Positions 5,375 through 9,844 of a DNA stretch of 9,844 nucleotides are shown here, piece after piece. The notes under the pieces were generated by a model. It was not told where the DNA came from and searched no databases. It saw only the letters and a program-made list of their open reading frames with translations. A program made the position numbers and the translations under genes. Position 1 is the first letter of the stretch. Each line of letters begins with the position of its first letter. Origin of the DNA: Planctomycetota bacterium (GTDB lineage Bacteria > Planctomycetota > Planctomycetia > Pirellulales > Lacipirellulaceae); contig JAADIN010000148.1 in assembly GCA_013151315.1 (NCBI GenBank), positions 1 through 9,844 on the forward strand, in the 5' to 3' direction.

Positions 5375-7240
5375 CTACAAACGAAGGGTTTTATTTCGCC
5401 GTTGCTTGCGCTGCATTACCAATTGTCGGATGTGCTCTAGGTCGTCGTTCGGCGTCGCGCTGATGAGACGTCGGGTGTAGTCCTCACGCGGGTCGGTGTA
5501 GATCGCGCGGGAGGGGCCGAACTCGATGATTTTTCCGTTGTTCATCACCGCCATCATGTCGGCCATGAATTTTACGACGCTCAAATCGTGGCTGATGAAA
5601 ATATACGTCAGCCCGTGTTTTTCTTGCAGGTCGTTCAGGAGATTTAAGACTTGGGCTTGGACGGAAACATCGAGGGCCGAAACGGCTTCGTCGCAAATAA
5701 TAAATTCTGGCTTGACCGCGATCGCCCGGGCGATGCAGATGCGTTGGCGCTGGCCGCCAGAAAATTCGTGTGGGTAGCGGCGCAGGTGATCGGTCTCGAG
5801 ATCGACCTCTTCGAGCAAAGCGGCCGCCCGATCGCGTCGGTCGCGTCGGTTGGTGCCAATTTTTTGAATCACCATCGGCTCGGTCAGCGCCGATTCGATC
5901 GTCATTCTTGGGTTGAGCGAGCCGTAGGGATCTTGGAAGATGATTTGCATCCGGCTGCGCATGCGTCGCAGGGCGCGGGTGCCTAGCTGGGCCATGTCGA
6001 TGCCGTCGAAATGGACTTGGCCGCCGGTTGGTTCGAGGAGCCGCAGGATGGCTCGGCCGGCGGTCGTTTTGCCGCAGCCTGACTCGCCCACCAAGCCGAG
6101 CGTTTGGCCCTGGTAAACCTTAAAACTAATGCCGTCGACTGCTCGGACATGATCGACCACGCGCGATAGGAGCCCGCGACGCACTGGAAAGTAGACTTGC
6201 AGATCGCGTACTTCGAGCAGCGGGGTGGTTTTCTCCGGTACGGCCGTGGTGTCGTCGTCACGGGGCGTTTTCCCCCAGGGGTGGTTCATCGCGACCAGTT
6301 CCGACTCGGGATGCAACAGCCGACCGCGGCCTTGGTGGGTCAGCTCTTCGAGTCGCGCCTCGCTCATCTGTTTTTCTACGATTTTTATCTGGCCATCCAC
6401 CTTGGTGGTTTTCATGAAATCGTCGACCGTCGGCAGGCGTCGGTAGACGCTTTCGAGTCGCGGTCGGCAGGCGAGCAAGCCTTTGGTGTAGGGGTGTTTT
6501 GGATCAGTGAAAATATCGAGCACCGGGCCATGCTCGACCATTTCGCCTTGGTACATGACCAAAACTTCGTCGGCAATCTCGGCAATGACACCCAAGTCGT
6601 GCGTGATAAACAGAATCGCCATGCCTCGGCTGTCGCGCAGTTCGCGCAACATATCAAGGATTTGGGCTTGGATGGTGACATCGAGTGCCGTGGTCGGCTC
6701 GTCGGCGATGAGCAGTTTGGGATTGCAGGACAAGGCCATCGCGATCATGACGCGCTGCTTTTGTCCGCCCGACATCTGATGCGGATACGAATCGACCCGT
6801 TGTTCTGGTTCGGGGATGCCGACTTCGCGAAACAAATCGATCGTACGCTCGCGGGCCTCTCCTTTGGTTGCCTTTTGATGCAGAATGATCGCTTCGGCAA
6901 CTTGGCTGCCAACCGTAAAAACCGGGTTCAGCGAAGTCATGGGCTCTTGGAAGATCATTGCGACTTCTTTGCCACGAATGCCGCGCATTTCTGGTTCGGG
7001 AAGCCCTACGAGGTCTTTGCCTAGCAATACGATTTTGCCCGACTCGATTTTTGCCGACGAGGCGAGCAACTGCATGATCGAGAGCGAGGTGACCGATTTT
7101 CCCGAGCCGCTCTCGCCGACAATGCCAAGCGTGTGGCCGACTTTTACAGAGAAGGAGACCCCATCGACGGCGCGCACGATGCCTTCGTCGGTGTGGAAGT
7201 AGGTGCGAAGGTCGGAGATATCGAGAACGGCATTGCTCAT
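5375..7240 (-). CDS. Fused double ATPase of a peptide ABC importer (YejF/OppDF type)
   Basis: A 621-residue cytoplasmic protein with two complete ATP-binding domains that would drive peptide uptake through the two permeases encoded upstream. Domain 1 (about 5-300): Walker A GESGSGKS (42-49), MSGGQ signature (156-160), Walker B LLIADEP (176-182), H-loop His214, then an oligopeptide-transporter C-terminal segment with HPYTKGLL (249-256). A charged linker follows to about 338. Domain 2: Walker A GESGCGKT (385-392), FSGGQ (493-497), Walker B FIICDEA (513-519), His551. Both sites look active. E. coli Opp uses two separate ATPases; fusion is typical of YejF and GsiA. ATG 7240 was chosen because family sequence starts at SNAVLDISDL; GTG at 7264 would add eight residues read from a repeat. 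No ribosome site is visible. Confidence 0.93.
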   Translation of the reverse strand: MSNAVLDISDLRTYFHTDEGIVRAVDGVSFSVKVGHTLGIVGESGSGKSVTSLSIMQLLASSAKIESGKIVLLGKDLVGLPEPEMRGIRGKEVAMIFQEPMTSLNPVFTVGSQVAEAIILHQKATKGEARERTIDLFREVGIPEPEQRVDSYPHQMSGGQKQRVMIAMALSCNPKLLIADEPTTALDVTIQAQILDMLRELRDSRGMAILFITHDLGVIAEIADEVLVMYQGEMVEHGPVLDIFTDPKHPYTKGLLACRPRLESVYRRLPTVDDFMKTTKVDGQIKIVEKQMSEARLEELTHQGRGRLLHPESELVAMNHPWGKTPRDDDTTAVPEKTTPLLEVRDLQVYFPVRRGLLSRVVDHVRAVDGISFKVYQGQTLGLVGESGCGKTTAGRAILRLLEPTGGQVHFDGIDMAQLGTRALRRMRSRMQIIFQDPYGSLNPRMTIESALTEPMVIQKIGTNRRDRRDRAAALLEEVDLETDHLRRYPHEFSGGQRQRICIARAIAVKPEFIICDEAVSALDVSVQAQVLNLLNDLQEKHGLTYIFISHDLSVVKFMADMMAVMNNGKIIEFGPSRAIYTDPREDYTRRLISATPNDDLEHIRQLVMQRKQRRNKTLRL

Positions 7241-7247
7241 GGGAAGG

Positions 7248-7269
7248 ATAGCCACAAAAAACACGAAAA
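7248..7269. repeat. Left copy of a 22-bp inverted repeat
   Basis: The 22 bases here (starting ATAGCCACAAAAAACACG) are the exact reverse complement of 7650-7671, 380 bases away. The copy ends 7 bases before the ATPase start codon, so the 5' leader of that gene consists of repeat sequence. The repeat is itself built of CACAAAAAA/CACGAAAAA-type units. Confidence 0.75.
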
Positions 7270-7372
7270 AGGAAAAAGCTGACGGGGGTTAGGTTTGTTT
7301 TTTAGTCATTAGGTGTTTTTTATGTTCTTCAGGGGATTTAGTGGGTAACCCATATTGAGCAAGCGTCCATTG

Positions 7373-7584
7373 GTCCCGGAGGGACATTTGATAATAGCCC
7401 AGCAGTTTACTGCTGGGATGCGATAGCCAAAATAGCCCAGTCCCGTAGGGACGACTGAATCGAAGCGAACCCGTTAGGCAACAACCATGGAACAAATCTT
7501 CTGTCGTCCCTCCGGGGCTAATGAACACCATTCCACGTACCCAGCGATAAATCGCTGGGCTATTATCAAAAGTCCCTCCGGGAC
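7373..7584. repeat. REP-like element: large imperfect palindrome with six hairpins
   Basis: The outer arms 7373-7417 and 7540-7584 are reverse complements at 40 of 45 positions. Hairpins from left to right: GTCCCggaGGGAC (7373-7385), CCCAGCAG/CTGCTGGG (7398-7417), GTCCCgtaGGGAC (7440-7452), an imperfect GTCCCtccGGGGC (7506-7518), CCCAGCGAT/ATCGCTGGG (7540-7559) and GTCCCtccGGGAC (7572-7584). The second and fifth differ by paired changes that keep the stem. Such elements resemble dispersed REP/BIME-type sequences moved by REP-associated tyrosine transposases; no transposase is present here. On the minus strand the hairpin at 7584-7572 is followed by TTTT, a weak terminator at best. Confidence 0.8.
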
Positions 7585-7649
7585 AAAATAGTTGCCTCTC
7601 AAATCCCTATAAATAGCCACCAAATTCCCTCTCCCTTTATTTTTGTGTA

Positions 7650-7671
7650 TTTTCGTGTTTTTTGTGGCTAT
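7650..7671. repeat. Right copy of a 22-bp inverted repeat
   Basis: Exact reverse complement of 7248-7269 (ends GTTTTTTGTGGCTAT). A related GTGGCTATCC occurs again at 7699-7708, in the last codons of the second permease gene. No target-site duplication is evident outside the pair. Confidence 0.75.
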
Positions 7672-7695
7672 ACTTACTTGGCTTTCTTTCTAATC

Positions 7696-8826
7696 TTAGT
7701 GGCTATCCTGCCGCAGTCGTGGGTCGGTTGCTTCTTGCAAGCCTTCGCCGATTAGATTGTAGGCTAAAACGGTGAGAAAAATCGCGGCGCCTGGGAAAAC
7801 AATCAACCACCAAGCTTGTTGAATCGCGCTGCGGCCCGATTTGAGCAGCGTGCCCCAGCTCGGGTTGGGCGGCGAAGCGCCAAATCCGAGGTAGCTCAGG
7901 CCGCTTTCGATAAGAATCGCTGCGGCGATGCCAAAGGTGATCGGCACCAAGACCGGCGCCAGGGCGTTTCGCAGCACGTGCCGAAACATGATTCGCCATT
8001 TACTGGCTCCCATCGCTCGGGCAGCGACGATGAATTCCATCTGCTTGAGTTTCATGAACTCTGCCCGGGCAAGGCGAGCAATGCCCGTCCAACTGGTGAT
8101 GCCGACGATTGCCATTAAATGAAAATTGCTGACTTCATCGAGCATCGCCACGAGCGCCAAAATCAACACGAGCGACGGAATGCACATCACGACTTCGATG
8201 ATCCGGCTGAGCACCACGTCGACCCAGCCGCCTAGGTAGCCGGCCATCGCGCCGACCGTGATGCCGATCACGCCGGCGATGCTCATCGAAATGAACCCTA
8301 CGCTCAGCGCGATTTGTGTGCCGTGGACCATTTGTGCGAAAACATCAAAACCGCCTTGGTCGGTGCCGAAGAGGTTCTGCCAACTTGGCCGGCCGTTGGT
8401 GCCGTAGGGGTTTCCCGGTCGGCCGGGCCATTCGTCATCGCGAACCCGGCGATACGGATCTTGATAGACCAACGGCCAAACGGCCCAACTGTCGGGATCT
8501 TTTGCTTTGAGGTTTTTTGGGTAGGTGTTACGAAATTTGTCTTTGCGAAAAATGGGGTTTTCCCAGGACCGGGCGTAATAGCCCATCGCAGGGAAGTAAA
8601 TGTTTCCCTTGTACTTGCAGACGATCGGCTTGGTGCCAACGATCATCGGTGCAAAGATCGCGACGGTGCAGAGCAGCACGACAAACGCGAGCGCGGCCAT
8701 GCCCAGCTTTCGACGACGAAAGCGTTGCCACGCTTCTCGCCAGAAACCGTGCGAGGTTTTTTCAGCGGTTATTGGAGTGGGGTCGGTGGTCATGAGGGGG
8801 GCGGATACTCCGGCGATGCGTCGCAT
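7696..8826 (-). CDS. Peptide ABC transporter permease (YejE/OppC type)
   Basis: An inner-membrane permease of 376 residues that would form the channel with the other permease. N-terminal HGFWREAWQRFRRRKLGMAA (26-45) leads into membrane segment 1 (about 43-63), as in OppC_N domains. A periplasmic stretch of about 100 residues follows (TKPIVCKYKGNIYFPAMGYY at 65-84, through LFGTDQGGFDVFAQMVHG at 152-169). Membrane segments then lie near 171-193, 203-228, 236-252, 287-308 and 338-358. The EAA loop that touches the ATPase is at about 264-286 (EFIVAARAMGASKWRIMFRH). E. coli OppC lacks so long an insert, while YejE has a similar one including a KP...Y-G-YFP pattern. The start is uncertain: ATG 8826 is given, ATG 8793 (MTTDPTPI) is equally possible, and neither has a ribosome site. 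It lies 33 bases after the first permease gene. Confidence 0.92.
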   Translation of the reverse strand: MRRIAGVSAPLMTTDPTPITAEKTSHGFWREAWQRFRRRKLGMAALAFVVLLCTVAIFAPMIVGTKPIVCKYKGNIYFPAMGYYARSWENPIFRKDKFRNTYPKNLKAKDPDSWAVWPLVYQDPYRRVRDDEWPGRPGNPYGTNGRPSWQNLFGTDQGGFDVFAQMVHGTQIALSVGFISMSIAGVIGITVGAMAGYLGGWVDVVLSRIIEVVMCIPSLVLILALVAMLDEVSNFHLMAIVGITSWTGIARLARAEFMKLKQMEFIVAARAMGASKWRIMFRHVLRNALAPVLVPITFGIAAAILIESGLSYLGFGASPPNPSWGTLLKSGRSAIQQAWWLIVFPGAAIFLTVLAYNLIGEGLQEATDPRLRQDSH

Positions 8827-8859
8827 CGCGGCTATTTTGTTAGATTGCGGCTATTGCTG

Positions 8860-9843
8860 TCAGTGGTAAGTCACGCGAGGATCGACGACTGCGTACAACA
8901 CATCCGCCAGCAGTTGACCTAATAGCGTGAGCATCGAAAAGATGAGCGTGAGGCCCATGATCGTGTCGTAGTCGCGACGGCCAATTGCCTCGAAATAGAG
9001 TCGTCCCATGCCGGGCCAGGTGAAAATCTGTTCGAGAATAACCGCTCCGCTTAATAGGCTCGGTAGCGTCAACCCAATGAGCGTCACGAGCGGGATGAGC
9101 GTGTTGCGAAAGGCGTGATGGACGACAATTTTTGTCGGCGAAACGCCCTTCGCTCTTGCGGTGCGAATGTAATCTTGCCGGACGACTTCCTGCATGTTGG
9201 CGCGAATAAATCGCGAGTAGTATGCCAAACTGCCATAAGTAAAACAGGCGATCGGCATCGCGGCATGAAGAAAAACATCCCACACCTTTCCTGTTGCGGT
9301 CAGCGATTCGAAGCCGTCGCTCGTCATTCCAAACAGTGGCAGCCAGCCGAGCTTCACCGCAAACACGATTTGCAAAAATAGCGCAGCAACGAACGACGGG
9401 AGTGAGTAGAGCATGTACAAAACCGAGCTGACCGTCCGCTCGGCATTCGACCCCGATCTTACCGTTGACCAGAGGCCGATCGGTATCGAGAGCAGATAGG
9501 TGAGCACGAGCGACGAGACCGAGAGCAACATCGTCGCGGGGATTCGCTCGGCGATGAGTTCGCTCACCGGGGCATTGTTTTGGCTAATCGATCGTCCGAG
9601 ATCGAACTGCACGACATTTTTTAGCCAAACGAAGTAAGCCTGGTACCAGGGCTTATCGAGTCCATAGAGCCGATTCAGCCGTTCGATCTCTTCGACGCTA
9701 ATCTGTTTGCTGGGATCCATCATCGACGGATCGGAAGTCAGCGGCGTGCCCGGCATGTGGCGGACGAGCGCGTAGACTAAAAAGGTGATCAGTAGCAATG
9801 TCAGTAGAGCCACGGCTAGGCGGCGAACCAAGTAGTTAATCAT
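8860..9843 (-). CDS. Peptide ABC transporter permease (YejB/OppB/DppB type)
   Basis: An inner-membrane permease of 327 residues, the first transporter gene in this window. The N-terminus MINYLVRRLAVALLTLLLIT carries membrane segment 1 and the usual OppB start. A periplasmic part follows with MPGTPL (30-35) and LNRLYGLDKPWYQAYFVWL (56-74), then DLGRSISQNNAPVSELI. Further membrane segments lie near 104-127, 139-163, 190-209, 247-270 and 296-318. The EAA loop is at about 223-245 (QDYIRTARAKGVSPTKIV), and TWPGMGRLYFEAIGRRDY (275-292) is typical of the family. It ends in DPRVTYH, a common OppB ending. The ATG is one base from the right edge, so the gene is complete but its promoter and any substrate-binding protein gene lie outside. 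Confidence 0.94.
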   Translation of the reverse strand: MINYLVRRLAVALLTLLLITFLVYALVRHMPGTPLTSDPSMMDPSKQISVEEIERLNRLYGLDKPWYQAYFVWLKNVVQFDLGRSISQNNAPVSELIAERIPATMLLSVSSLVLTYLLSIPIGLWSTVRSGSNAERTVSSVLYMLYSLPSFVAALFLQIVFAVKLGWLPLFGMTSDGFESLTATGKVWDVFLHAAMPIACFTYGSLAYYSRFIRANMQEVVRQDYIRTARAKGVSPTKIVVHHAFRNTLIPLVTLIGLTLPSLLSGAVILEQIFTWPGMGRLYFEAIGRRDYDTIMGLTLIFSMLTLLGQLLADVLYAVVDPRVTYH

Positions 9844-9844
9844 G

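Larger units (their letters stand above)
7265..7695. other. Intergenic hairpin-rich element between permease and ATPase genes
   Basis: This 431-base stretch inside the transporter operon holds no convincing gene. It is dominated by inverted repeats: a 22-bp terminal pair (7248-7269 and 7650-7671) and, inside, a 212-bp mirror-image block (7373-7584). A frame on the minus strand across 7289-7531 is mostly repeat sequence and is not believed. Confidence 0.7.

Noticed and set aside
6197..7024. Long plus-strand frame of 275 codons
   Set aside because: It lies entirely antisense to the fused ATPase gene, whose frame contains both complete ABC motifs; it is a shadow of codon bias.
7289..7531. Minus-strand frame of 80 codons between permease and ATPase genes
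   Set aside because: Most of it is the hairpin repeat block, which gives open frames by its composition; no family motif and no ribosome site.
8828..8855. Direct repeat GCGGCTATT, two copies 19 bases apart, before the second permease
   Set aside because: Too short to support a regulatory call and not placed as a promoter or ribosome site.

Overview
The window looks like chromosomal DNA of a planctomycete, probably of the Pirellula/Blastopirellula group. The evidence is an ECF sigma factor with the RYERELYNYL...MAEDVFQTTFLQVHLK signature that I associate with that phylum, a membrane protein with DUF1559-like features next to it, and generally GC-rich coding sequence. This is recognition from memory, not a database search.

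Plus strand, left half. The window opens with dprA (natural transformation), open to the left edge. About 550 bases without a gene follow; they hold a textbook sigma-54 (-24/-12) promoter, a candidate upstream enhancer dyad and a structured leader. Next comes the ECF sigma factor, whose reading frame has no ATG, GTG or TTG before the conserved region. A perfect intrinsic terminator sits between it and the following gene, an anti-sigma-like single-pass membrane protein with a DUF1559-like periplasmic part. After that is a small accessory patch: a vapB-vapC toxin-antitoxin pair with an operator-like palindrome over a possible leaderless promoter, then a relatively AT-rich gene for an Mrr-type nuclease with an N-terminal zinc ribbon, preceded by an 18-bp near-palindrome.

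Convergent gap (4978-5374). It holds a strong plus-strand terminator with no plus-strand gene close before it. A second sigma-54-like element lies 35 bases upstream of the hairpin, so a short RNA of about 75 nt is possible. A small minus-strand reading frame (59 codons) with coding-like composition lies just below the terminator.

Minus strand, right half. Three genes form an oligopeptide ABC importer, transcribed leftward in the order permease B, permease C, fused double ATPase. The fused ATPase and the long periplasmic insert in the second permease resemble the Yej (YejB-YejE-YejF) type more than classical Opp/Dpp. No substrate-binding protein is in the window. The second permease and the ATPase are separated by an intergenic element of about 420 bp made of nested inverted repeats and six hairpins, with compensatory base changes between its two halves.

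The most interesting points are the two sigma-54-like promoters (one before an ECF sigma gene, one before an orphan terminator), the missing start codon of the sigma factor, the terminator wedged between sigma factor and putative anti-sigma gene, and the hairpin element in the transporter operon.
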